The notes beneath the pieces were generated by a model. It did no database searches and was not told the origin of the DNA. It saw only the letters and a program-made list of their open reading frames with translations. DNA of 64,000 bases from Sympetrum striolatum (lineage: Eukaryota; Arthropoda; Insecta; Odonata; Libellulidae). The stretch spans positions 93,436,615 through 93,500,614 of the forward strand of contig OX388346.1 in NCBI GenBank assembly GCA_947579665.1, given 5' to 3'. Position numbers and translations under genes: made by a program. Within the stretch, counting starts at the first letter, position 1; each line of letters begins with the position of its first letter. Positions 1 to 17,437 of this stretch are shown here, piece by piece.

Positions 1-446
1 CTTCGGAATTTTCGAATTTTTTTATTCAAATAACAATTATTATCTCCATAGATATTTTTTTTCGAATATTAATCGCGCTTATTATAAAGAATTTCTCGGA
101 TTACATACTTTTATTTGTAATAGCTATTCATCATAATAGAAATATTTCATTTGTAAGTACTATATTATAATTATAACTATAGTTATAATTATAACTGTTA
201 GCTTAAGTTAATCAACAGATTTGTTGTTATTTTAGAAAGAAATTTCTGACAGAAATCGCACGTTTACTTTTCTAGAATGAAAAGTTTCTTATCACCATTC
301 AAATTCATCGATTTCAAATATCAGCGTTTCGCCAACTTGTTAACGCTACCGATCACTTGGTTCATACCCAAATCCCAAAGCCATAATCTATGGAACTTAT
401 GGCCAATAATGTAGAATAATAAAAAGGAAAATAGAAGCTACAATCA
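1..446. other. AT-rich intergenic DNA
   Basis: No gene or transposon coding sequence is visible here. The stretch is AT-rich and contains a perfect 30-bp palindrome at 165-194 centred on CTATAG. The four bases TTAA at 447-450, just outside this range, are the target duplication of the adjoining transposon. Confidence 0.5.
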
Positions 447-450
447 TTAA

Positions 451-2805
451 GGGGGGAGGGTCAAGTAAAATCAAAATTTTTGACAAAAATTTTTTTTTGC
501 TTAGAAAATTAGTTTAACATCTGGAAAATATCCTGTCAAAGTTTTAAGGTGGAATTCGATGTCTAAGTGTATCTAGAAGTCGTTATGCTGACGCACTCCA
601 ACCAGCGCCGAGCACAGGTATACGACCGCGCGGGTGGAACACCTCTCCTTACGGTACTATTAGTCCTTTGGGACAATGGTAAGGGTTGCATTCATACGAA
701 CGTGCAGAAGATCTAACAGAGCGTTTTATCAATCTGTTTGTCTCTCAAACGTAGTCATAATCTCTGTTTTCAGGGTGTAAGTTTCGAATTATTTTTCGAA
801 TGTTCCTTTGTGTTTTTGCGATGAGTAAACGAATCAGCACTTTCGAATTTTTCTTGTGGGAATCTTATCTTATGGTGCGAGTCATCTATCTTAAGGATGG
901 GCTTAAGAAGTGCACGCGTTGCACATTGTGTGCAAAACACTCGTATCGTAGTGTCCCATTGATACCGATGTTGGCTCTAGGCCTGCTCTGCTACCGAAAA
1001 TATCGCGCTGCACGTGAGCGAATCTACCAAAAAAATATTCGATTTTTCGTGTAAAAAGGCGATTGAAGAAGAAATGAAGTTAAACGAAGAACATGAAAGG
1101 CCACTGTTGCATTTAACAGTTTCGGGCGATGGATCGTGGAAAAAAACGAGGCTTCTCTTCTTTATATGATATTACAAAATTTATCGGTTATCACACCGGT
1201 AAAGTGATAGACCTTGTAATAAAAAGCAGCTATTGTAAACCCTGCGTCTATTTCAAGAATGCAAACAAAAATGATCCACGATATTTGGAGCATAAAGAGG
1301 AATGCCCAATAAATCACTCCGGATCCGCTTGGCAAGATGGAAGTGGATGCTGTGCTTGAGATGTTCCAGAGGTCGGAGGAACTTTTTGGTGTAAAATATT
1401 GGAATTATGTTGGCGACGGGGATGTAAAAACTTTGAAGGCTATTTTAGATAAGAGACCTTACGGCGATAAACTGAATGTAATTAAAAGTGAATGCGTCGG
1501 CCATGTAGAAAAGAGAATGGGCAGTCAGCTCCGTAACATAAAGAAAACTGCCAAGCTAGGAGACAAGGGAAAACTAACCAATGCGCTAATAAAAATATTA
1601 ACCAAGTACTATGGACTTGCTATTAGGCGACACGCCGATTCTATCGACGATATGAAAAATGCAATTTTGGCTACGTATTACCATCTGTCATCTTTGGACA
1701 ATGAACCGCAGCACCAACATTGTCCTCCGGGCGCCGTCTCTTGGTGTCCTTTCCGTGATGCAGAAACAGAAAAGAAATTAAAGGACTATCATCACCCTCC
1801 TCTGCTACATCCAGATGTGAAGAAAGCCGTACTGCAAATTTATGAAGATCTGTCAAGGCGTGATTTGCTGGAGAGTTGCTTAGGTGGCTACACTCAAAAT
1901 GGAAATGAGAGTTTCAACTGTACTGTTTGGCGCCTGGCCCCAAAGCATCTAAACTGAGGATCAAAAGTTTTAGAAATCGCTGCATGTTTAGCTGCCGGCG
2001 TTTTTAACGATGGATATGCCTTCATTATACATGTAATGAATGATATGTGGCTTCAAATCGGACTCGGCTGCAAGAAATTCGCAGAAGCATGCGACGCCCA
2101 CCGTGTGCTCAGATAAGAGTTTCACAGCCTTGAAAGCACTCAAGAGGCCAGGAAAGCTCGTAAAATAGAAAAAGCGGCTCCACTGAGGGATTATTAGGAA
2201 GAGGAAGACCTCTTCTACTGCCCTGGTATAGCTGACAAACCTCTTCAATCAGCTGAATGTTTACTGAAACTTTCATCCTCTCCGAAAACTTTAAACGCGT
2301 TTTTCTCAAAACGCAAAATTTCGCACGCCGTGCAACGTAGCTCGGCTAATTTTCAACCGATTTACACAAAATTTTCAACATATATTCTTTAACATATTCT
2401 ACATGGCATGAACCTAAAATTTAAACAAAAACATAACAATTAGCAATGTTTTTTGGAAATTGTTTATAAAAAAAATTGATGTCTTTTTTTCAAAATGACG
2501 CTAAATATTTAATTTTCAATATTTTTTTAAAATTTCAGGTTCAAGCTGTGCTTATTATTATTTATGAACGGAAAATTTTTAAATTTTTGATTTCAGACAA
2601 TTAGAGCGACCTGTGCGTTGCACGGCGTGTTTCAAAGGAAGCAAATTCAACAAGCCACTACTCAACAAATTTTCAACATTTTCAACAAATAAATTTTTCC
2701 TGTTATATTTCAAATAGTATGTTTTAACAAATAGTAACTGGTTCAATCTATGATCTCTTTAAAACAAATTCAAGAAAAAAAGACTGTTTACTTGACCCTC
2801 CCCCC
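451..2805 (+). mobile_element. Kolobok-like DNA transposon, TTAA target duplication
   Basis: The element is bounded by perfect terminal inverted repeats reading GGGGGGAGGGTCAAGTAAA inward from the left; the right end at 2787-2805 is the exact reverse complement. TTAA lies immediately outside each end (447-450 and 2806-2809). A 2.36-kb unit with TTAA duplications, G-rich termini and an internal Mutsu/Kolobok-type transposase fits the Kolobok superfamily. piggyBac also uses TTAA, but the coding remains do not look like piggyBac. The coding part is frameshifted (970-2240), so this copy cannot move itself. The boundaries are read directly from the sequence; the superfamily name is inferred from the target site and protein. 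Confidence 0.85.
970..2240 (+). pseudogene. Mutsu/Kolobok-type transposase pseudogene
   Basis: The longest intact piece (1337-1957, 206 aa) contains YVGDGDVK, PYGDKLNVIKSECVGHVEKRMG, YYGLAIRR, NPQH-like NEPQHQHCP, SWCPFRDAE and TQNGNESFNC. These are landmarks of the Mutsu-type transposase domain seen in many invertebrate TTAA transposons. Upstream in other frames come a segment ending VSGDGSWKK (about 1050-1145), then KRGFSSLYD...GYHTGKV and a YCKPC cysteine pair (1129-1359). Downstream in another frame are AACLAAGVFNDGY and, near 2222-2236, CPGIAD, a usual C-terminal motif. At least two frameshifts (an extra A in the A-run near 1140, and one near 1330-1340), another near 1957, and an in-frame stop near 2113 show the gene is dead. 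The family assignment is from motif memory and is fairly secure. Confidence 0.8.
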
Positions 2806-2809
2806 TTAA

Positions 2810-4763
2810 AACATCCTTCAAATCTCAGTGGAAATTTTCTAATGCTTTATTATTACCTAAAATCCAGTAAAATTCGACTTAAGCTAGAAAGAAAGTTCAA
2901 TGGCATGAAATTCTTTTGCGTCAAGCATTCTCCTAGATTCAAGTAATCTCGCTTAGGAATGCGGCGTTTCCTTCAGAGTCACTTTGTAATCATCTTAACG
3001 ATGTTACTCCACTGCATAAGATAATTTTAATCCGGACTCGGAATGATTAATTTAGAACCAAGTTTTGCAATTTTCTTCTTAGATTTTCCACTTATCTCGT
3101 CTCGTAATTTAAGTAATATAGAGATAAAACAGTAGAGATATTTATAATGAAATATTATAAAATAATCATCTCCAGAGACGATAAGATTTGATTGGGTTAC
3201 TCAACAGAATTTATATCAGCGCAGACTTGTTATGGCTCTTATAGGTTGTCGCGTTTTATCGCTTATTAGCTCTTCTGATAGAATATCGGTGTTATTTGCA
3301 GAAGTCTCTCTACCCTGTCTAACTTACGTAATTCCTCCTGATTTTGTTATTTCTTAGATATTTTTCCAATTTCTTCGTCTGGTTTAGCTCCACCGTAACA
3401 CTGTTTCGCTTCTAAGTTATGTACCTTAGAATTCTCCCCTTCTTTCACGGAAAAAGGGATTCTGTGGCCTAGATTCTTCTTTTTCCTGTCTCTCTTCTTG
3501 GCCTTGAGTCCGGATAGCTTTTTGCTGATCTTCTAAATTTGTGGGCGCCAGCGCGGGAAAATCTCGAACCAGCCTCCGACTTGAACCCCGGATTCGATGA
3601 GCGCCTATTTTTTAGCGGGAACACGTGAGATCTCCTTTTCCGGTCCATCGCGTTCCCTTTTTAATCTTATTCATCTGTTCTATTGATTCTGTATTTAAAA
3701 AAACTACCGTTCCATATTGAATGAGACTCTCAGGTATGTTTTTAGTCTCACAATTTGTCACGTTTATTACCGTCGATGTTATTTAAAGATATCCTGAATT
3801 GCGACCACGTGGAACTATCAAGGTGGGGCCTTACTATTGTTGCTGAATTTTAATTGGGCTAATGGAGTCATTACCTTAGAATTTTTTTTTAGTTTAATGT
3901 ACGGTTAATTGCAACTCTGGCCGAATCTATGTTGCAACTCTAATCTTAATGTCGTGGTCATCAATTTATGCATTCACCTCTTTTATAACTCTATTTGTAC
4001 AAATACCAAGCCGTGGGGTCTGTTTTATACGTGTCAGTTGTATTTACATAGACTTAGAAAAACTTGAAAGGAACACGACTGAAATATTTGGGATGAGGGA
4101 AAAATTCAAAATAAAAGAATCATCAGAACTTGGATAAGAATTTCCTGCTGGTGGGAGGCCTGGGCTGTAGCTAATAAAGATCTAGAGCCCGATTTATGTT
4201 ATTATGAGGGGAGCCCAGTTGATTTAATAGTCTTTTGCTTTTTATGCCACAATTGACCCCGTCTATAATATAATATGGGTCCTTTGAAAAGAGGGATAGA
4301 GGCTAATGATGGCTCGGAAACATCAGCTGGACCGATAAGAGATCAAAATGGGCGTCTATTAAAGGTATTGAGAGCTTAGAATTACAGGAAAAAAATTTAT
4401 TCGATAAGCTCATATTTCCCCTTTATCTAGTTAAAATTTTAACGAAAACCGAAACGATGACATTATAATCTTGATAAAATTTGATCAGCACGAAAGTAAG
4501 CAATGCAAAATTAATCGATTTAAATTAAATACTTAACCTCTTCATACTGATTGCAGATTTGACTGCAACCCAGTTACCAATTTTTGAACGAGCGGCGGTA
4601 AATAAGTTGCTACGGATAAGCTAGGAAACTCAACCACGCGCTCTTAGTAGACTCAATAAATTGCTTTAAAAGTAATCTGTGGGGAAATAATATCAATAGA
4701 GAGATGTTTAAGAGAGAGTTGTAGGAACTATTTGTTATTCTTTTAATTAATTAAAAGAAAGAA
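2810..4763. other. intergenic, no feature recognised
   Basis: About 1.95 kb between the TTAA transposon and the SINE-like insertion. No open frame over 62 codons looks coding, and no terminal repeats or RNA gene were seen. Confidence 0.5.
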
Positions 4764-4776
4764 GGCATTCAATGTA

Positions 4777-4939
4777 AAGGAAAGAGTAAGGGTAAATTAC
4801 ACATAAGGGCGTGCAAGGAAAAACGGACTTGAAAAAAGTCTGACTGGGCCGGGAATCGAACCCGGTATCTTCCTCTATCCGGGAGATCCCGGGCTCTATT
4901 CCCGGCCCAGTCAGACTTTTTTCAAGTCCGTTTTTCTTG
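4777..4939 (-). mobile_element. tRNA-derived SINE-like / fold-back insertion with 13-bp duplications
   Basis: A 163-bp insertion is flanked by direct repeats GGCATTCAATGTA at 4764-4776 and 4940-4952. Read on the minus strand it holds GGGTTCGATTCCCGG (plus-strand 4850-4864), a perfect tRNA T-loop/B-box. It also has two long arms: 4817-4857 pairs with 4898-4938 with one mismatch, so the whole unit can fold into a hairpin of about 41 bp whose loop holds the B-box. Its left end is pyrimidine-rich on the minus strand (A-rich on plus). The 13-bp duplications are typical of LINE-driven insertion, which favours a SINE over a cut-and-paste MITE. The family is unknown to me. Confidence 0.6.
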
Positions 4940-4952
4940 GGCATTCAATGTA

Positions 4953-7900
4953 TTTCAAAAGTAGAGATGAGAAAATAAGTTGTCCAAAATATGCGGTATA
5001 AATTTTAATCCCTCGTCCTGCATGAATTGGTGGCATTCTGCGTTAGTTTACTGTACGAGAAAACATATTTTCGAAGCTTCGATTGTGTGCCTTATATGTT
5101 TGCCTCGAAGGAGAGAGAGATCAATTGAATGTGAGCTATTTTAAAGAATGAGTAAATGTAACTAAATACTGGCGAAATGGAGCGTTGCGGTGGCGTATTT
5201 TGGTGTTTCGCCGAAGGCAATGAAGCTCAGTCTTCCTTTCTGACCGCTCGCGAGAAGTGAAAGTGAACACGTAGTTGAAAATACAGGGCTTCCTTTCCTC
5301 GTCACTCCACCGTTTATTCCACTTTCTGCGTGTTAACTTTCGTTTCAATATTATGTATAATTTGAAGTGCGCGATATTTTTGTTGTCGCCATGTATGACA
5401 TGTGAAATATGTCGTAAAAGAGAACGAATCATTTTCGAGCCGATTTACCCTCGAGGTGATTTACACTGCGCCAAAACTGAGAGTTCATTTTAATGAGGAT
5501 TTTTCATCGCTTAAGGTCCTGTCTTCGCTCTTTTATAAATGCAATCCTTGCCAAAGTGAACTTCAAAAATGAATGAAAATGAAAGTCTTGTTGTTTTGGC
5601 ATCGTCCTCAGGAAAAGGTCTCGAAAGCTTAAGATGTTTTTAAAGGTCTGATGACGTAAACGAAAAATGTCGTTAAACGCTGTAATATGTATGAATTCGG
5701 AAAACAATGAGTTCAAACATGAGTTAAAAAAAGTGTTTTGAAGAAGAGGGAAGTTAAATTATAGAATATAGAAGAAATTAAAGGGAAAGCAGGAATGGGA
5801 AGGAAAAGGTAGGAGTATGAAGCAGTAAATATAATGCAACATCATGAATGGTGGAATTGTAGACTTCGTGGTATAATGTAAATTTGTCTTGTATTTGCCT
5901 TCGCTCGCATTCGCTGTTGCCTGTCTTTTCGGTCAAGCCCAAACCGTTTTTATATCACTTCAACAAGCTATTCGCTATAAGTAGAAGCGAATTGTGAACA
6001 TATTCGTTTCTAAGAGATTGTATTTAATAAAAGGCGATTTTTAATTCTTTGTCGGTCTATTAGCGAATCCATTTTTCCATTCAGAGATCTTAAATACGTC
6101 GAATCCACGTACCAATTTCTTAAAAGGGAATGAAACGACGAAATTCGTTATAACGAATCGAAAGGATGCAGTTGATATTTGTTTTAGAGACGGAAAACGC
6201 AGGAAACTCTTTTTGCTAATGCATGCCGTGTTTGCTCTTCGTAGAGCCACCGCTCTCAAATCCTTCAGTTGTCCACCAAAAGGGATATTGACCTGTCCTA
6301 TGGAGAGGGGAGGGGAGGACCGGTATCCTGACCCTCACACACAAGCCTCTTTCAAGGTTTTTTGGAGTCTATTTTTACCTCAAACTTTTCCAGTATAGCG
6401 ACCGATTTTTTGTTGTCTGACATAGTATGCTAAAGTTTTCACCTGTTAGCTGAAACTGAAACGATACGATACTATTTCAGGCGTTCAGGGTAGTCTCAAA
6501 ATTTCTAACTTAAAAGAACATTTGAAAAATGATCAGTTTTGCTGAATTTATTTCAATGATAGTGTGTTAATTTGTATTCTTCTTACATTCTTATCTCTTT
6601 GAAAACACTATTATCCGTTAATATGCTTGCTCAGACGCAATTTAGATTAGTATATAATAATAAGTGCTTAAGAATAACTGTGCAAGATTGTAAATATCGA
6701 TGAATATAATGTATAAAATTCTAAGAATGTTCTCTTGGCAACAAAATTCGATAATATTTGTGAGGGAGACTTTTCGAATAACCAGTTTTTAGTAACTTAA
6801 TATTTTTTGTCAAGTAATTACAGCCTTATTATTTCTTAACGACGAGAGGTTTGTTGTAAATTGTAGAAGGATTTAATTTTATACCTCTATCAGAGGAAAG
6901 ATTTTTGCATTAGGAAAATGTTTTATATTGGATTTTATTACGTGCATAAATTAAACTGCCCCATATTTTATATCTCTAAAATTGTATCTTTAGACATAAT
7001 CTAATAGTATCGAAAGTGTCTGACTGACGTTTATGAATTTAAGGACGCCATTTAAAATATTCCTGAGTCTTTAGAGTGCTACGCTATCTTCATCCTTTCC
7101 TCGTGATGATGTTCTCAACTCTCTCTGCAAATCAGATCATTTTTTTCGCTCATCGCCACGTCAACCCTCTCGTGATTGTGACTCAGTTGCCTGCGTCCAT
7201 TGCCACCAATTTACTTTTTTTCTTTTGTTGATCTTCTGAATACGCAGCTTCCGCTTTCTCTTGAGAAAAGACGCCGTTTTTCTTGGAATTTTTCAGTCGT
7301 TACAATTTCAATGGCGCCTATCTTCTCGGTACTAGACGCAGTACAGTGTGCTATAAGAATAAAGCTGGCGATAAATAAGAAAGTGGTATTTTTTTAGTGT
7401 TGGCTTTGAAACTTCGCATAGTCATTCTTGAATGAATTCTGCATACAACTGCGAAATAATTTGCGTTGGTTCCCGTGCATTACAATTCTACTGGGGGTCA
7501 AAGTTAACCAAATTTCACGAAAAATGTCGGTCTTCGATTTTTCGCAAAATCCTTCAACTTCAAGCTAATCCTGAACCAAAATTAGCAAAATCATCGGTAA
7601 AAGAAGATGCAGTATTATAAACGTAATCCTTATGCTTCATAATACTGGGTTTAAATTATCAAAGTTTAATATTTGCATTATTTATACAACAAAATGGTAT
7701 TTTACGGTCAATTTTCACTTAAAGTGAGGAAAATAATAGTGATGTACCACGATGTTCTCGAGATAACTTATACCACAATGTTCTTTGAGGTTTTCTAAAG
7801 AGGAATCCGAAATAAAATCCTGCGACAATTTGCGACGCCAATAAATAAAGCGACTTTTCGATGGCGATGCAAGAACACAATCCGCGCGGTGGAGCACTAC

Positions 7901-9254
7901 CCTCGAAGTATCTAAGGTTCTCTTTACTTCTCTATGCGCATTTAGTTTTATGGCATTTTTTTACCCTATGCCAATTTGGTTTGTTATAGTTGCGTTAATT
8001 AAAATAATTAATAATCCTTAGAGCGATTTCGCTCTTTCCGCTTTAGGGTTAATGGGTTGATAAAGTTTTAAAACTAATCAATAATTTTTAATTTAATTAT
8101 CTTAGGTTTTCTCAGTATGACATTTATTCCAATTAGCTTAACTTGAAGCGAGCGGATTAGGTTTCAATTTTCAAAATGCAAATTTTTGAAACTGAAACTG
8201 AAGTAATCAGAAGTTGGCTCCGTTTATTTTCACTGTATCGCAATATTTGTTCGTTAATTTGACCCTTTGTTGTTGCGATTTCGGATTGGAGAGACTCAAT
8301 GTTACACTCTTCGATTTGATTTGAAGGAGGCCAAATAGAAAAGGGGTTGACGCCTTCCCGGTCCAAATGATCACTTTCGAATAAGGCAACAAGCGGACAT
8401 TATGAAGGCCCTCAGGATTTATTAGAGGTTTAAAATCTCCGATTGCCGTTTTTGTCGGCGTTCCTCTTCTCGTCCACCAGTATTCCGACTTTATATCCGC
8501 CATTCATTATTCTATATTATTGCAGTGTAATCATCATCATATTGTATTTTTAAATGTGCGTTCGCGTGCGCTAAAATGTCCATACGTAATATTTTTTTAC
8601 TCAGTATCTTCATTTCTTAGTTTTTCTATTATTTCAACTTGCTTTCCTATCCTTTGCCCCAACCACACTTCCAAGGTCCTGCAGCTTTTGATTATCTCCT
8701 ATCTTCGAGTTTAAGAATAATACCGTTTTTATAGATATTACTGAAATAAAAGCAACGTAAAGTTCTTTTGATTTTATTACAATGCATTAATTTGTTTCAA
8801 TTATTAGTAAAATGATTATAAATAATGTAATTTTTTTGCCTTCATACATTTTAGTGATATGAGATGCACATTAAGAATTTTATATTCAAGATTTGTGGAA
8901 TGTATATTCAAAGAAATAAATTCTTAAATTATTACCTGTAATGATAAGGTCAAATATTCATTCAGGAATTAGAATTTCTCTATGAAGGAATTAACTCTGG
9001 CTTTAAATTTATATGGACTGTATGATGTACTAAAATCAATTATCAAATGTATTATTGTGCTGCTATTACCATTGGGTATTATTATAAAGGTAAAATTGTT
9101 CAATGCAGCTAGAATACTAAAAACATAATTTCAATTAGATCCTACCTTGACTGCTTTAATATAATTAGTTCATAAATATTTTAGTGGTAAATAGTTCAAT
9201 ATGTTGCAAATTTTATAAATTTAACTTGTAAAAATGAATTCTTCTTAATTCTAG
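4953..9254. other. region upstream of IDH2-like gene, no clear gene
   Basis: About 4.3 kb. The missing 5' exon(s) of the isocitrate dehydrogenase gene may lie here or outside the window. Short open frames exist. A minus-strand one begins at 8503 (98 codons, starting MADIKSEYWW), and an overlapping frame at 8157-8366 has a helical-looking stretch, but neither matches a family I know. No promoter motif convincing enough to call was seen. Confidence 0.4.
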
Positions 9255-15736
<6,482 letters not shown>

Positions 15737-17171
15737 TCACCAATTCAAAGAAAAGCAGCAATCTTGAGAAACAGGATAGAAGATTGAAGGAAAAAAGTGA
15801 AGGATTTTAAGCATCTGAAGATGCCATGTGTACATTTCCTTGCTAAACTTTCATAAGAGCACTCACCACCAAATAGTGAAAAGTATATGCAAATGGATGG
15901 AAAGAGGTCATAGATTCTAATAGCGTTGAATTGTCAGAAATTCATCTACCAAGTTAAAAGTCTAAAGAATAAATTTGATTGTTTGGGTTTAATGAGATTT
16001 TTCTGATTTACAATTTTATTTTTTAAATTTCCCTTTTTATAAAATGTATTATTAAACCTTTTAATCGTGTTAAATTTGATACAATTTATGCAATGCAAAA
16101 AGTTCTTACACTTTTTGTAATAAATAACCTTGTATCTGTAAAAAATCAAATTTTGGACTTATCTTTCAATCCCAAGTTGTTTGCATATTTTTGTTTCAAG
16201 TTAGAAATTGAGGTTTTATGAGCTATTAATGCCTTTAAATATTGTTGATCCACTTCTATGTTTGTCTCTGTAAGAATTTGAAAATGATTTACAGGCTAGC
16301 ATTTGCATTTTAAAGAAATAATTTTGAATGTCTGAGAAATTGTAAGCATCCATGAGAATTATGAAACAATGTCAAAACAGGACTAAAAAATCTTTGCTTT
16401 GATAGCAATTGATGATTTCAAAGTTTTCATTGAGATGTTGAGTTGGAATTGTGAGACAGATGTGCTATAAAAGGAATCTACGACTGCGACCCTTAAATCT
16501 ACTCAGGTGCTAACTAAAAATAAACTTATTTTCAGATGCAAGCAAAAATATACACTTATTTATTTTTAAAGAAGGCATATTTGCATATGCTTTTTTCCAG
16601 TTTCATTTTCATATTCAATTCATTGTATGTACATACATAAAGATCTTAAGATTTACATTTTGTGTCTATAGTTCCATTGTGATTAATTTTGTGGAAAAAA
16701 TATTACTGTTCAAACTTCTTTTATGACAGATTTTTGGTATGCTCTTTATTTTTGTATTTTAATGAAAATTGTTTGGAATTGCTTGAAACTTGATATTTTC
16801 TTGTATTGAGTTATGTTAAATATTGTCTACAAAATTGTTCAACTCAGTGCCTATGGTAGAGTTCTGTAAAAGTTTTCCATTGTGAATTTTTTTGAAATTA
16901 ATAAACCTCTTTCATTATCTCATAGTCCAATGTTCTTATTAATCTACTACATGAATAAATGGTTTTACATTTCAAATCATAAATATCAAATAAATGTATG
17001 AATAATCTAAAAATCCCAGAATCTAAACTTGAACACAAGTGCTGCAGACTCTCTTGTGCCATGAAATGATTTAATGTGCACCTGCGTTTAGTTGAACTTC
17101 AATTTATTTTATGTTCATTTAGGTTGAGCTTCAATTATTGATCAACATTCATAGTTTTACAGAATTTCCAA
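15737..17171. other. IDH2 3' untranslated and downstream region
   Basis: No coding frame follows the stop at 15734-15736. Candidate AATAAA polyadenylation signals are at 15968-15973, 16119-16124 and 16900-16905; which is used cannot be told from sequence alone. AT-rich throughout. Confidence 0.5.
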
Positions 17172-17365
17172 TTCTTATACAATATAAGTCTGTTGTAATG
17201 AGTATGGTATATAAAGAGTTGTTATAGTGAGTGATTTTTTGGCTGTTGTCTGTCTCACAGCAAAAACGATAAGGAGTTCTGTACATTATGATGAGTGGTT
17301 ATTTCTGGAGTATCGTTTTAACAAGTGCCACATTTATATACCTGTCTTGCAGGAAATATATTTTG
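17172..17365 (-). repeat. second, truncated copy of the 10375 MITE family
   Basis: The segment from CTCACAGCAAAAACGATAAG through GAGTGGTTATTTCTGGAGTA to TGTCTTGCAGG matches the reverse complement of about 10570-10700 in the intronic MITE. It starts near AAGTCTGTTGTAATGAGTAT, which resembles that element's terminus. It lacks the far end. Confidence 0.6.
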
Positions 17366-17437
17366 GAATTGTCAATAGAAGTAAGAGACGAAGTTTAACA
17401 AGCAATTGGTAATCTGAGGTATGTTATCTCTTCAAAG

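Noticed and set aside
6213..6398. Plus-strand frame MLMHAVFALRRATALKSF, which looks like a mitochondrial presequence and could be IDH2 exon 1
   Set aside because: No good phase-1 donor site and about 3 kb from the next exon; presequence-like composition arises easily by chance.
8157..8503. Minus-strand frames starting MADIKSEYWW and an overlapping second frame, possible divergent gene beside IDH2
   Set aside because: The two frames overlap without a clear splice pattern and match no family I know; kept only as a note in the upstream region.
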